DNA of 64,000 nt from positions 30,452 through 94,451 of the forward strand of contig CAAGJD010000129.1 in assembly GCA_900770055.1 (NCBI GenBank), read 5' to 3'. Below are positions 1 through 11,700 of the stretch, piece after piece (positions within the stretch are counted from its first letter, which is position 1; each line of letters opens with the position of its first letter). The notes beneath the pieces are model-generated. The model saw nothing but the letters and a program-made list of their open reading frames with translations, was not told the origin of the DNA and made no database searches. The translations under genes and the position numbers were made by a program. Origin of the DNA: Acholeplasmatales bacterium (GTDB lineage: Bacteria; Bacillota_I; Bacilli_A; Acholeplasmatales; Anaeroplasmataceae).

Positions 1-3000
1 TCCTTTTTATTAGGATCTTTCTTTATAGCCCCATCATAAGCATCAAAGTCCAACTGTGATTTAATAGTGCCTATAACTTGGTCTCCCACTTTCATTACTA
101 CTACTGGAACTCCTGCATTTTCTTTTTTTGATAATTCAGCATCTAATTCAAATGTAACTTCATCACCTGGTTTAAGTTGGTGGCTTACATAATTAAATGC
201 CCCCTTAGCTTTTAAGAAATTATGGACAGCAGTAATATATTTCATGAATTCATTCTTATCTACTCCAGCAGGTATTTTATCAGGATGTGCTGTATAATAA
301 TCTATAGGACTCATATTATCTACTGCATGTAGATAATATTCAGATATTTGAGGTCTGTTACCATACCCTTTTTTACCTAACTCTATACTACCTGATTGCT
401 TTTTATTATTTTCTGGCTTCCATTCTTCCTTTCTAGTCTTCTTATTATGAAGCATAATATCAGTATCTTCTTCTATAGGGGGAGTTAAAGTATTATCATT
501 TGGCGGAGTTAGGTCATTTTCTGCAGGAGGAGTGAAGTCTTGTGGTAATTCATCTCCAGTATTTCCTTCTTTAGGAATTTCTCCCTTTTCTCTTTGTTTT
601 TCTATCTCCTTTTCTATTTCCTTTTGTCTTTTTCTATCAGCTTCCTGTTGCTTTTCTTTCCTTTCAAGAGATGCCGCTATATTTGATAAATTAGTATTAA
701 AAAATTCTGCCAGCTGCTCTTCTGCCTTAGTAAGTAAATCATCTTTTACTCTTTCATCTGTATCATCATCTAAGAGATTATCTGCCATTTCCTGTATAAT
801 ACCATCATTAAGAGAATCATTTATAGCACTGGCTAATTCTTGAATATTTTCAATATCTTTAGATTCCTTAGCCATAATGCTTTTAGCAATATTCTTTAAA
901 TCATCATCCATATCAGACTCATCAATAGCCTCTCCAAGACTAATAATACCATCTCTAAGTTTAAGAGCCTTTTTTAATTTCTCTTTTTGTGCTTCTCCAA
1001 GAGAGTTCATGAATTTACTCATACCTCCCATATTATTAATATCACCCTCATTTTCTTCTAAGAATTTTACTATTTCTCCTGTAGAAGCATCCCAATTAAA
1101 TCTTTCTGCAACAGTTTTAGCTGCTTTATTAGTTATATATGTTTCATTAGCAGCATCTACTTTTGCATGTGCTTGATCTATCTTTTCAGGATTCTTTTTA
1201 TATTCATTAAGTAATTTATTATATTTACTATAAGCTTCTCCTATCTTAGTTAAGTCATCTAACATTTTCTTAATAGGCGCTTTTTGGTCGGCAGTATAAG
1301 TTAAATTTGCATCAATAAATGAACTTATAGAATTTTGTAAATATTTACCTAAAGGCATTTTAATCTTAGAACCATCTTCTTTTTTTAATTCTATTTCTTT
1401 ATCTGATGCTAAGTATTTGGCAAGTACTATACCATATCTAGCATTTTCTGTACCAGATTCAGCCTCTTTTGCAGACATAGAGGCTATATCTTCTAATACA
1501 TCTATAATAGTCTGTCCTGCCTTTAAGAAGTTTTTAGTAGCTCTTATATTACCACCATATAATGCCTTTTGTTCTGCTGATAATTTTAATTCATCTGCAT
1601 AATCCAATAAATTTTCAATAATTTTAATAGACTCTTTAAATTTAGGATTTCTTAAAGCAATATTTATAAAATCTTTAAGATTTCCAGACATAGAGGCTGC
1701 TCTTCTTTCCCAATCTTTCATTCTTACCTTATACCAAGTAAGAGTGGTAAGCTGCTCATCAGTATAAACACCTCCAGTAGTATTATCTATTTCATCTTGA
1801 GCTTCTGAAATATCATCAATAATTTGATTTATTTTCTTAGCTCTTTTTTGAATATCTGTTTTAATCTCATCAGCAGACATCATGGTAGTCTCATCACCTG
1901 CTACCTTAATAAATGGAGATTGGATTATATTAGTAGAATTATTTATTCTGTCGTAAAGATTATCTATTTGCTTCTGTAAATTCTCTATTTTCTTTTCAGC
2001 TTCTTGCCTTGCTTTTATAAAAGTATTATATTTTTTAGTAGCATTACTATTTCCGGGACCGCCTAAATCATAAGAAGCTTGAAGTACTTTACTATATGCC
2101 TCTTCTCCAAATCTAGTTTCATAATCTTCCCTTGCAGCAGCTAACTGGTTTTCTAATGCTTCTATTTGTTTATTATTTTCATTAATATTCGCATTTAAAG
2201 CACTATATTGTTTTTTTGTCATTTCTACTATTTGGTCTATATCTTCCTGCTTAAAAAGCTCTGTATTTGCCAATGCTGCTTTAAGTAGATCTAATCTATT
2301 TCCTTTTTTAAAGTACATAATATCTTCAAAAGCAGCAGCAGTTTCAGCATTTTTAAAATCTAATTCTGATTCTTCTGCTACAGCTTTCTCCATCATATCA
2401 CTGAAATGTGTTTGGGCAACAAGATGCTTGAATCTATTTTGAAAATTAGGGTCTTTAAGAGTTTTAGTAATATGAGCAGCTGTTCTTTCTGCACCTTCTA
2501 AGTCTTTAAGTTGGTCTCTTATTTCGGTAAATAAACCCCCTGACATACCAACTAATTTACCTCTACCTAACCATGTTTGATCTGTAGAATTAGCTTTTTT
2601 ACCAATTGTGGGTGAACCTAAAATACCTGTAATAGCACCTATAAAACCTTCCTCCCATTTATTAGGATCTCCATAAGTACTATCTATACCTTGCCCTATA
2701 GAGTTCATTAAACTCAATACCTTTTGCTTAGCTTCAGGATGTACTTGTGCATTATATATATTATCTACATCATCTTGATAATATAAACCTGATGCTAAAG
2801 CTGCTGCTCCTTGGGCCATTTCCTCATTGCCCTCTTTAATAGGGCCTTTAAGAATGGCTCTACCATAAGCACCTAATTTACCCCCAGTATAACTTGCTTG
2901 TGCTTCTTCTACTAACGCTTTTTCCTCAGCAGATAGTCCTCTATAACCTGTTTTTTCTGCCCTTTGTACTATCTCTTCTAGCCTCTTTAATGCACCCTCA

Positions 3001-4277
3001 TCACCAGCTTTAACAGCTGCTTTAGCATCTGCTAATGCTTGTTTAGTAGCTCTAGTTATTGTTTTAGCTTCATTTCTTGCTGCTCTCCATCCTCCAGCAT
3101 ATAATTTACCAAAAGTAACTACATCTCCTGCCCAAAGAATAGGTAAATTAAATAATAAATCTGCATTACCCATCTTTGTTCTGTCTTCTTCTATTTGTTT
3201 ATAGGCAGCATCTCTGCCCTTATCTAGTCTATCAATAGTTGATTTTAGTTTAGCATAATCACTATCAAATTTATATTCTTCTTGAGCTTTATTTAGTTCT
3301 GTTTGATAAATATCATCAATTCTTTGCTTCTGTGATTTAGCCCAATCATTTGAATTAGATACAGCTTCTATAGTACCTTCTGCTTGAGCATTAAAAAAAG
3401 AACCAATTAAACTTTTGGTAGCTCTAGTAGCATTACTACTTTCCATAGCTAGAGCACCTTTGGCCATTAACAGTCTAGCTACTTTTCCCTCTTTACCACC
3501 TTTTATTGCTTGACCTAATCCTTTAAACATGGCTTGAGTTTTATTTGAAGCTCCTAATGTTTCAGCAGCAGATCCTAGTCCTTTTAGAGCACCTAAATAT
3601 TTAGCAGTAAGAGAAATTCCTTTAGTATATAATCCTCCACTATAAGCAGCTCCTACCATAAATCCTAAGTTCTTTACAAACTTATCAAATAGAGTATTAG
3701 CACTAAAAAACGCATCTGCACTCCATGGATTTTCTTGCTGAAATTGTGTATAATAATTAGGAAGTTCTTTTTCTGCTACTTCGTTAATTTTAGCCATTGC
3801 TTGAGTTACAGGATTATCCCATATACCTGACCATCTACCTTCAGATACAGCTGTATATACACCATCAAGAAGTCCTGCAGTACCATCTACAAATGTAGTA
3901 CCTGCAAGTATACCCCCTTTAATAATACCAGCAGCAGCCTGTGCATACCAAGGCTGATTTTCTGCTCTTATATCTTTATAATGCTGCAATCTATAAAGAT
4001 TATAAGAATCGGGGTCAAACATAGAAGAACCTATATCTTCTCCCACATTTAATTCTTCTGGAGTATATTCTCTGTCTTGAGTAGCGGCAATACTACTTTG
4101 GTATTGCGGCATATAACTAAAGTCAGTATTATTTATAGCATAATCCAATGCTTCAGGAGAAGCACTAAAGCCTGCTTGATTAGCAAGCTGTAGTGCTCTA
4201 TATCCTAAAGGCCCTGTTTTTCTTGTATCAATTACTTCTGGCTTTGTAGCCTTAGTTGTTGTTGTTTTTTTAGCCAT
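1..4277 (-). CDS. Giant internal virion (cargo) protein, C-terminus cut by window edge
   Basis: An open frame runs from ATG at 4277 to the window edge without a stop, giving at least 1425 residues. The start reads MAKKTTTTKATKPEVIDTRK. The N-terminal third has Gly/Ala-rich, weakly hydrophobic stretches; the middle is helical and coiled-coil-like (repeated E/K/Q/L); a late Pro/acidic linker carries three TPP motifs. It starts 5 nt after the stop of the 640-aa gene and is the last leftward gene seen, where crAss phages place large ejected cargo proteins and then the virion RNA polymerase. I recognise no polymerase motif in the visible part. Internal/ejected function is inferred from position and composition. 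Confidence 0.75.
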   Translation of the reverse strand, partial: MAKKTTTTKATKPEVIDTRKTGPLGYRALQLANQAGFSASPEALDYAINNTDFSYMPQYQSSIAATQDREYTPEELNVGEDIGSSMFDPDSYNLYRLQHYKDIRAENQPWYAQAAAGIIKGGILAGTTFVDGTAGLLDGVYTAVSEGRWSGIWDNPVTQAMAKINEVAEKELPNYYTQFQQENPWSADAFFSANTLFDKFVKNLGFMVGAAYSGGLYTKGISLTAKYLGALKGLGSAAETLGASNKTQAMFKGLGQAIKGGKEGKVARLLMAKGALAMESSNATRATKSLIGSFFNAQAEGTIEAVSNSNDWAKSQKQRIDDIYQTELNKAQEEYKFDSDYAKLKSTIDRLDKGRDAAYKQIEEDRTKMGNADLLFNLPILWAGDVVTFGKLYAGGWRAARNEAKTITRATKQALADAKAAVKAGDEGALKRLEEIVQRAEKTGYRGLSAEEKALVEEAQASYTGGKLGAYGRAILKGPIKEGNEEMAQGAAALASGLYYQDDVDNIYNAQVHPEAKQKVLSLMNSIGQGIDSTYGDPNKWEEGFIGAITGILGSPTIGKKANSTDQTWLGRGKLVGMSGGLFTEIRDQLKDLEGAERTAAHITKTLKDPNFQNRFKHLVAQTHFSDMMEKAVAEESELDFKNAETAAAFEDIMYFKKGNRLDLLKAALANTELFKQEDIDQIVEMTKKQYSALNANINENNKQIEALENQLAAAREDYETRFGEEAYSKVLQASYDLGGPGNSNATKKYNTFIKARQEAEKKIENLQKQIDNLYDRINNSTNIIQSPFIKVAGDETTMMSADEIKTDIQKRAKKINQIIDDISEAQDEIDNTTGGVYTDEQLTTLTWYKVRMKDWERRAASMSGNLKDFINIALRNPKFKESIKIIENLLDYADELKLSAEQKALYGGNIRATKNFLKAGQTIIDVLEDIASMSAKEAESGTENARYGIVLAKYLASDKEIELKKEDGSKIKMPLGKYLQNSISSFIDANLTYTADQKAPIKKMLDDLTKIGEAYSKYNKLLNEYKKNPEKIDQAHAKVDAANETYITNKAAKTVAERFNWDASTGEIVKFLEENEGDINNMGGMSKFMNSLGEAQKEKLKKALKLRDGIISLGEAIDESDMDDDLKNIAKSIMAKESKDIENIQELASAINDSLNDGIIQEMADNLLDDDTDERVKDDLLTKAEEQLAEFFNTNLSNIAASLERKEKQQEADRKRQKEIEKEIEKQREKGEIPKEGNTGDELPQDFTPPAENDLTPPNDNTLTPPIEEDTDIMLHNKKTRKEEWKPENNKKQSGSIELGKKGYGNRPQISEYYLHAVDNMSPIDYYTAHPDKIPAGVDKNEFMKYITAVHNFLKAKGAFNYVSHQLKPGDEVTFELDAELSKKENAGVPVVVMKVGDQVIGTIKSQLDFDAYDGAIKKDPNKK

Positions 4278-4282
4278 ATTTA

Positions 4283-6205
4283 TTATTCCTCTTCTTGTGA
4301 TTCGCTATTTCCCCACATATCGCCAAATAAAGGAGTTCCTGCTGATTGGAATGTCTGTGCTTGAGCAGTATTAGTTCTAATCATACTAGCCATATTAGAA
4401 TATATATCTGATACACCACTCTTATACATTTCATTAGCCCAGTTACTACTTGAAGGGTCTTTACCATATATTTGTGTATAAACTTTTTGATTCTTAAATA
4501 TCTTTTTGATATTTTTGGCATAAGGATCTGAACTCGGAACCTCTATAAAGAAATGCTCAGAACTCTTTTTATCTTTTCCTCTTATTTCTATTACTACTCC
4601 AGAGTCTATATTATCATTTGATATGTAAGATATTGCATCATAATCTTTGTCTATTAGTTTAGATTTGTCAAATGTACCAGTCTGTTTATATTTACCTTTA
4701 ACATAATCTACCACCCTAAACTTGTCACTAGTAGTACCCAAAGCACTTACTAAATTATTTATAGCTTGTGGACTTTGTGAAGAACTTATAGGGTACTGCC
4801 AACCTGTAGTTGCAGATATTTTAGTAGGTCTTCCTCCTGTATATTGCGTAAATAAATTACCTATATTACCTGGCTGATACCCGTAAGTTACATTATCCTT
4901 TGATCCATATTTAATAAGGGGAGTTTTACCGCCACTTATATTATACATTTCATCAATAGCAGCTGCATATTGTCCCGCCAATCTTAAATTTCCTGATTTG
5001 TGGCTAGCATAAATATCACCGCCAGTTATACTATACCCAAATGCTTTTCTAGCACCATATCTTTTACCAAAAGCAACATGTTTATTGATCCATTTATTTG
5101 CCTCAGCAGTTTCCATGCTGGCTAATTGCTGCCCCTGTTTTATAGATATACCTAATTCTTTACACTTATTAACAAATTTAATATACTCTTCTCTAGAATG
5201 AGGAGTAGCTTTAAGTTGTCCTGTTTTAGGGTCTTTCTTTAAGAACTTTTTATCTATAAAATTATTCAACTCTTTATTTTTATTTATAGCAAATAAATCT
5301 ATAGGCTTAGTTTCAGCTCCTATTACTTGCATTCTTTTATTATTCTCTCTTGCTATTGCCCTATTCTCAGCTCTTATTTGTGCAGCTTCTTGTGCAGCCA
5401 TTTTATCTCTCCAGTTATCAAGAGTTTGGTATTGAGTTTCTCCAACTGCACCCCATAAACCTTGTCTAGCATAATCATAGGCTTTGTCAAGTAACTCTTG
5501 ATTATTCCATCCCTCTATACCACTAGAACTTACTGCATCTTCAACAATTCTTGTAAGTTCTTGTGCTGCCTCAGGATGCCCTTGTATTGCTTTTAATACA
5601 TCCTCTGTTTTAAACCCTTTCTGCACCAAAGTCTCATAATAAGAATCATGTAATATACTCCTCCATTTTCTAGGATTATCCCTTATTTGTTTAGCCAATG
5701 CAGTTGCGGCCTGTGCTACTTGAGCTGTAAGCATCTTTCCCGAGTAAGGATCATATTTTAGTTGAGGATTTCTTATATAGTCATCAAGACTTGTAGTTGC
5801 CGCAGTTCTACTAAACATCAGTGTTGGGTCTTGAAGAAGTGCTTGTTGTTGTTGCTCTGCTTGCTTCTGTCTTGCTGCATAAGCTTGCTCTATAGGAGTT
5901 ATTTCCTTACTATACCTTTCTCTCATATTGAGCATATCTCTTCTACTTGTAGCATTAAGTCCAGCTCTTGCTAATTGGTCTGCTTGATTTTTAAGGTCAT
6001 TTGCATAAGTCTTATACATCTTATAAGCATAAGGGTCTGTATGCTTATTAGCCATTTCATCCCATATATTAGCTTTAGTTGCCAATTCACTATATTGATT
6101 TTCCAGTTCTTGATGAGCTTGTGTAGCCATTAATGCTGGAGCCAACATTTCTTGATAGGAAAAAGGATTGAATCTTGAGTCAATAACTAAAGAATAATTA
6201 CTCAT
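4283..6205 (-). CDS. Internal virion protein, crAss cargo-like (640 aa)
   Basis: A 640-aa soluble, helix-rich protein starting MSNYSLVIDSRFNPFSYQEM, which resembles the N-termini of crAss-like internal proteins. Residues about 35-150 are coiled-coil-like and Gln/Ala-rich (including a QQQQ run). The start overlaps the stop of the upstream 802-aa gene by 8 nt, so the two are probably translationally coupled. It lies in the cluster downstream of the muzzle gene, where crAss001 encodes cargo packed in the capsid and ejected with DNA. No enzyme motif is visible. The role comes from family resemblance and context. Confidence 0.7.
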   Translation of the reverse strand: MSNYSLVIDSRFNPFSYQEMLAPALMATQAHQELENQYSELATKANIWDEMANKHTDPYAYKMYKTYANDLKNQADQLARAGLNATSRRDMLNMRERYSKEITPIEQAYAARQKQAEQQQQALLQDPTLMFSRTAATTSLDDYIRNPQLKYDPYSGKMLTAQVAQAATALAKQIRDNPRKWRSILHDSYYETLVQKGFKTEDVLKAIQGHPEAAQELTRIVEDAVSSSGIEGWNNQELLDKAYDYARQGLWGAVGETQYQTLDNWRDKMAAQEAAQIRAENRAIARENNKRMQVIGAETKPIDLFAINKNKELNNFIDKKFLKKDPKTGQLKATPHSREEYIKFVNKCKELGISIKQGQQLASMETAEANKWINKHVAFGKRYGARKAFGYSITGGDIYASHKSGNLRLAGQYAAAIDEMYNISGGKTPLIKYGSKDNVTYGYQPGNIGNLFTQYTGGRPTKISATTGWQYPISSSQSPQAINNLVSALGTTSDKFRVVDYVKGKYKQTGTFDKSKLIDKDYDAISYISNDNIDSGVVIEIRGKDKKSSEHFFIEVPSSDPYAKNIKKIFKNQKVYTQIYGKDPSSSNWANEMYKSGVSDIYSNMASMIRTNTAQAQTFQSAGTPLFGDMWGNSESQEEE

Positions 6206-8606
6206 ATATACCTCCTTTTCTCTTAATAGTTAAATATCCACCTTTAGCACTTTTATTTTTAACTTTATAAGGAGTTCCAGCTCCTCCTGTTGAAATTCCA
6301 TAATATAAAGCTGGGTTTTTGTTAATCCAAGATTTCATTGTCTCTTCTCTACCAATATCTCCAAGAGAATTAAAGAGATTAGAGAAATTAGCACTCAAAC
6401 TTGCCCCCTTTCTTGCATCAATAGCATCTCTCATTGCCATAGCTTGTGTAATACCTGTTAGCCCCAAGCTTCCTGCTTTCAATGCTGCTTCTTGATTAGC
6501 CATTGCGGCCCTGAGTCCCAATTCAGCATTAGTTTGATTAGTACCTCTATTAAATTGCCCTACAGCTTGTCTTTGTGCTAAATTATATTCTTCACCTTGT
6601 CTTGCTAATTCTCCTAATTTACTTTGAGCATTATAATCTGCTGCAAGTATAGAATCTAATGCTGCTGCTCTATTACCTGCTGATTTTTCAACTAAAGCTC
6701 TTCTTGTAGCACCTGCTTGCCCAGCTAATTTAGTAGAATAATAATCTATATCAAATGGATCATAAGACATATAATCTCCAAGCTTCTCTGCACTTATAGA
6801 TGTATTTTTACCAATATTTTCAGCATAATTAGATATTGTATCAGCTGAACTATAATCAGGTTTAGTAACTGCTTCTTGAACACTTCCTGTGAATTCACCA
6901 AGTGCAGTAACATATCTTAGATTTGTTAAAGGATTAACCTCTTCTTCTTGAGAACTAAAACGTGGAGGTTCATCATACTTAGGTGCTCTTTCTCTTACCT
7001 TATACTCAGTAAGCTTTGGTACTTCTCTAATTCTCTTATCCAAATCTGCGAATGTCGGAACCTGTGGTAATGTTGGTAATAAAGCATTACTAAGATCTTT
7101 TATAGAAGTCATTTTATCATCAGAAATAGGTTTAGCCAATAAATTAGGCTTTTTTCCTTTACCACTATATAAATTACCTAATAAACCACCTTCAGCATAT
7201 CTATTATTTCTTCTTTCTTTTTTCTCTCTCATTTCTTCTTGAGCAATAGCCAGTTTATTCATTATATTTTGTAGTCCATTTTGACTAATAGGATCATTAG
7301 GCCTTTCTAAACTTTCTTTTTGTGCACTCTTAGCTAAATCAGCAAAAGTATCTCCTGTAAGTTTTAAAGCTTTCTTTAAATTTTTAGGAGCTTTAAATCT
7401 ATTACTATATACATAGTCTTTATATATCACTTCTCCCTCTTCAACTAAATTAGGAATTCCATTATTATCAACTCCAAATTGCACGCCTTCATACGGATTA
7501 TTTTCATGAGTATCACCATTATTAATAGTTACAACTCCATTAGACCATACTCCACCATGTGTATATAAAGGACCTCCCATAGAATGCCATTTAGCAGCAT
7601 TTTTAGCAAAATTTGCTTTCTTTACCATAGCAGGACTATAATTTTCTTTATTTACTAATACTTGAGAGGCAAATTCTTGTACTGATTTACCATGTTTTGT
7701 AGCCTCAGAAGTAAATGTTCCTCTTTTACTTGGTTTTATAAATATTCCACCATCCTTAAACCTATTACCAAATGGTGACATTGTTCCTGTATATCTCATA
7801 GTAAGTGGTCCTCCATAGGCTGTAAAGTTAGCTAAAGTATCTGCTATTTGATTTTGTTCTAAATTATCTACAGCATTACTGAAATTACCTAAAGCACTAT
7901 AAATAGCGTTAGCTTGTTCTGCTTGTAATCGTTTATATGTATTTTTAGCTTTATTAGATGCTAATCCATCTCTTCCTATATCTCCTTTACTAAAAGACTG
8001 ACCAAAAGTAGTATTTCTAAATTGGTCCATAATTGAGGAAGAAGAGGATTGATCTACTTGTAAATTTATAAGTTCTTTATTACCTTTCTCAATCTCATTT
8101 ATTTTTTCTTTATTAAGTTTGGATCCCATAACACCATTATATAATCCGCCAGCTGCAGATACAGCAGCCCCAAGTACAGGATTTACTGCCCCTACTGCAG
8201 AGCCTATAGTACTTATAGTATTTCCTACTCCTGTACTTAAACCATTACTTAGTATACCATTTGCTAATCCACCTACAGCTCCCATAATAGCTGGATTAGA
8301 AGCAGCACTTTTAATAGTATTATCTATTCCTTTTAAAATACTAGATTTTTCGCCCGACTTTAGAGTAGCATCAGGTTTTTGATTTGTAGAAAATGGAGTT
8401 ATATAGTTTACTTGATTTCCATTATCATCAGTATCAGTAAATAAAACATTTTCTGGATTAACAAATTCTGGATTAATAGATACACCATTAGAACCAAATG
8501 TTGTATAAATTCCATTAGGATCAACTCCTCCAGTGTCTATTGGTCCAGGTATATCAAACCTATTAATCAATGATTTTCTTTTATTTGAGTATTTTCTACG
8601 TACCAT
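6198..8606 (-). CDS. Internal/ejected virion protein with repeated GG motifs (802 aa)
   Basis: The protein has a basic N-terminus (MVRRKYSNKRKSL), a Gly/Ala/Ser-rich hydrophobic segment at about residues 105-160 that could act on membranes, and a helical C-terminal half. Short motifs of a Gly pair followed by a hydrophobic or Pro residue recur: YGGPLTMRY, DGGIFIKP, MGGPLYTHGG, EGGLLGNLY, and at the C-terminus KGGYLTIKRKGGIYE. The block containing NLVEEGEVIYKDYVYSNRF is one I associate with crAss-like and other gut phage internal proteins. It has its own host-type promoter (8626-8657) and follows the muzzle terminator. An ejected pore-forming or tail-extension role is inference. Confidence 0.7.
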   Translation of the reverse strand: MVRRKYSNKRKSLINRFDIPGPIDTGGVDPNGIYTTFGSNGVSINPEFVNPENVLFTDTDDNGNQVNYITPFSTNQKPDATLKSGEKSSILKGIDNTIKSAASNPAIMGAVGGLANGILSNGLSTGVGNTISTIGSAVGAVNPVLGAAVSAAGGLYNGVMGSKLNKEKINEIEKGNKELINLQVDQSSSSSIMDQFRNTTFGQSFSKGDIGRDGLASNKAKNTYKRLQAEQANAIYSALGNFSNAVDNLEQNQIADTLANFTAYGGPLTMRYTGTMSPFGNRFKDGGIFIKPSKRGTFTSEATKHGKSVQEFASQVLVNKENYSPAMVKKANFAKNAAKWHSMGGPLYTHGGVWSNGVVTINNGDTHENNPYEGVQFGVDNNGIPNLVEEGEVIYKDYVYSNRFKAPKNLKKALKLTGDTFADLAKSAQKESLERPNDPISQNGLQNIMNKLAIAQEEMREKKERRNNRYAEGGLLGNLYSGKGKKPNLLAKPISDDKMTSIKDLSNALLPTLPQVPTFADLDKRIREVPKLTEYKVRERAPKYDEPPRFSSQEEEVNPLTNLRYVTALGEFTGSVQEAVTKPDYSSADTISNYAENIGKNTSISAEKLGDYMSYDPFDIDYYSTKLAGQAGATRRALVEKSAGNRAAALDSILAADYNAQSKLGELARQGEEYNLAQRQAVGQFNRGTNQTNAELGLRAAMANQEAALKAGSLGLTGITQAMAMRDAIDARKGASLSANFSNLFNSLGDIGREETMKSWINKNPALYYGISTGGAGTPYKVKNKSAKGGYLTIKRKGGIYE

Positions 8607-8625
8607 GTAACATAAATTTATTATG

Positions 8626-8657
8626 CAAATATATAAATAAAATTATAGTTATGCAAC
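8626..8657 (-). promoter_or_regulatory. Bacteroidetes-type promoter for the 802-aa internal protein
   Basis: On the minus strand the -7 box TATATTTG (8626-8633) lies exactly 20 nt from a degenerate -33 box GTTG (8654-8657). The consensus is TTTG, 19-21 nt, TAnnTTTG. It lies 20 nt upstream of the ATG at 8606 and just past a terminator hairpin. Confidence 0.6.
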
Positions 8658-8674
8658 ACTATTACTAAAAAATA

Positions 8675-8709
8675 ATAAGGTAGATAAATATTATATTTAC
8701 CTACCTTAT
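8675..8709 (-). terminator. Terminator hairpin after the muzzle gene
   Basis: The inverted repeat ATAAGGTAGATAAATAT / ATATTTACCTACCTTAT starts 5 nt past the muzzle stop codon and is followed on the minus strand by a T-rich tail. Confidence 0.7.
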
Positions 8710-8713
8710 ATAA

Positions 8714-11700
8714 TTATACAAAATATCCTATAACTATATCATGTAAAACTTTCTTATGATTATCAGGAAATTCTTTACCTGCAATAACTCGTCTTCCAGT
8801 ATTTATAAGTTTAAAGTATGCCCAAGGATTTCTTATTCTAGATTTACCATCATTATCTCTAAAATTATTAATTCTCCATATTCTAAACTTTCTTTTTAAA
8901 TTAGTAATAGCCCAATTATTATAAGTCCACTGTAATTGATTATTACTTTCTTGATATTCATTCCATACTTTAAGATAGTTAAAAGGTTTTGTAGTATCAT
9001 CAGTTCTATTTGTAGGATCAAATACATCTGCTCTAAATTCAACAGTATTAAACACTTTATCACTATTAGGTTCTGGATTAGCTACTATAGTTATAGAGTT
9101 TTCTTTAATTTTACCAAAAAACTCATTATACCTTCCTTCATGTTGCTGCCAAATATTAGTAGTATTATTTGAATGCTTTATAAAAAATTTATTAGAATCT
9201 ATATTACAATAATAAGGACTATTTTCATAACTATAAAATGAAGAAAATTCATTTAATAAATCTGAATAAGCCAAACAATACTCTCTGCTTATTATGTATA
9301 ATTCTTTATCTATATTATTATAGTAAAGAACAAATCCATCAAAATTTTTAGGATTCCAACCTATTGATTTATTTTTATCTAACCAAGACAGAAATCCTTT
9401 ACTTGCAGCTAAATTCTCTATATTATCATCACTTAATTTATAAATGCCCAATGAATTAATATCTACAAAATATATACTATTATTACCATCACAGATAGCC
9501 CACTTATCAGGAAGCCCTATTGATGTGGTAATATAATTATATCCTGTAACAGTTCCTGAATTACCTAATTCTGTAGGAATACCTGAATCAGTAGTAATTA
9601 TAGCATTTTCATTATACCTAAGTTTTCCTATAGCTCCATTTTGGAAAAAATATAAATTATTATTAGTACTGTATAATTTTTGAATTTCTCCATACAAATT
9701 TGATACATCTATACTAGTAGTACTTCTAATTCTAGTCCAATCATCTATATCTGCTGTATTATTTTTAACTGTAGACCAAGCTATAGTATTATTTAATTTA
9801 TTTGTCTCATTTTTAACAAATCTATAAATAAAGTAGTTATTATCTTGATTATATACTTCATTAAATAAATTAAAGTTAGTTGGAGACATATAATTATTAT
9901 TAGCTGCCCCTCTATTTCTATCAGTTCTTCCATCAAGATTTATTTGGGATTCTACCATAAATGATAATATCTCTACTACTTTATTTTGGTCTTCTTGAGT
10001 AAATGGATAAGTTTTTAAGCAGTCCCATCTAGAAAAATAGGTATCTCCCTCAAGTTGTGTTATATAATCATCAGCTTCCCAAGTTTCATATAAATACTGA
10101 ATTTCACTCGCTGGAACCCATGATATATTAGGAGTTATATATTTGTGTATATCATTATCTATATTAGGAACTACTCCATATATATCATCATGTGTTGCAT
10201 TTGGATTATATAATTCTGCTAAATATAAAATTCCTGAATTATTATTTACTAGTAAGGCCCCTTCAACTTGTGGAGCAGAACTAGGTATTTTAAGTGTAAT
10301 AGTATCTTGATAATAATCATTAGTAGATGTTTGTTTCCACTCTACAAAACCCGCATATGTTTTAGTTGGAGACCAGTAATTCTTACATAGATTATCTAGC
10401 CATCTATCAGTAGAAGCACATAAAATAGTCTCATAAGCTACCCTACCAGTAGCTTGAATAACTTTAATAAGTTTATAATATGGCGAAGAATTCTCTACTA
10501 AATAATATTTACCTACATTATCTGTAATGCACACATCATTAATATTATCTTTAAAGATAATATCAGTTATTACTCCCTTATAATTATTTGGATTATAATT
10601 TAAAGCATAAAGACCTTGCATATTTGCTGTAAAATAATTTCGTTCTTTATCTACAACTTCAAGATAGTTTAAACTTTTAATATGTAAATTGGGGAGTATT
10701 ATATTTTTGTTATTATTAGTACCTAACTTTAAAACAGCATGACTTGTAGATTTATATTTAATACTTACAGGTTCTGTGCCTATTCTATCATAATTAGTGT
10801 CATAAGTTATTGGTAAATTAGAATCTATATTATAGTCTCTTGTTGTAGTATATATATTATATCCTTTAATGTCATTACCATCCTTTTCTATTTTAGGAGA
10901 TAGTATAGTATCAACATTTCCTTTATACCAATAATTATTATTACCTGAATATATTTTAAGTAAAGCATCTTCAGTACTATTAAACACTGCTATCTTTGAA
11001 GAAGTTACATTCCCTTTTGAGTCTAATGTATTCCACAAAGAAGGTCTATTTGTTATATCATGTATTTCACCTATATCATCCCAATATAATTCACTTTCTA
11101 CATCAGTATTAAAATATTTTGTATACCAAGAGTATCTTAAATTAGAAAAAACTTTTTTACTTAATGTAGCAATTTTAGCCTCATCTTTCTCCAATTTTAG
11201 TGAACCTTGATCTCCTAAAGATCCATTTCTATGCCATGGATATGTTACAAAGCATCTTAATACATTTTTACTATCTTCATCAATAAATAGTCCTCCAGAA
11301 ATTAATCCATTTGCTTTATCTGAAATATTATCATGATTATAATTTCTTTGTATAATTCCCTCTGAATAAGGTTTTCTTGCTGCTCCAGTATACTGAATGT
11401 CATAAGAAGTAGTATTAGCAGTAATAGGCACTATTCCTACTATTCTTAAAGCTAACTCTGTATCATTTATATTATTATAAGAATTATCATTAATATCGGG
11501 AGAATGTAAAGTTAGAAAGTTACTATCTATTAAATAATTATATTTATTATTCTGTGTATACTGGTCTATATCAAACTTTTCATTAAAAGTTTTAATTATA
11601 GGATTTTCAAAAGTAGCATTTTTCCAAGCTTCTTCAGTTATATCTACTACAGTAGTTTCGCCTATATACTGCTTCTGTAAATATCTAATTACATCTGAAG

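Noticed and set aside
1..4277. Virion RNA polymerase
   Set aside because: The part of the giant protein in the window shows only helical and Gly/Ala-rich regions, with no DxDGD-like catalytic motif. The polymerase probably lies further left.
532..8382. Plus-strand frames at 532-843, 877-1176, 1417-1602, 5762-5974 and 8119-8382
   Set aside because: They lie antisense to long, confident minus-strand virion genes, have Ser/Phe/Leu-skewed translations typical of shadows and no leader or spacing of their own.
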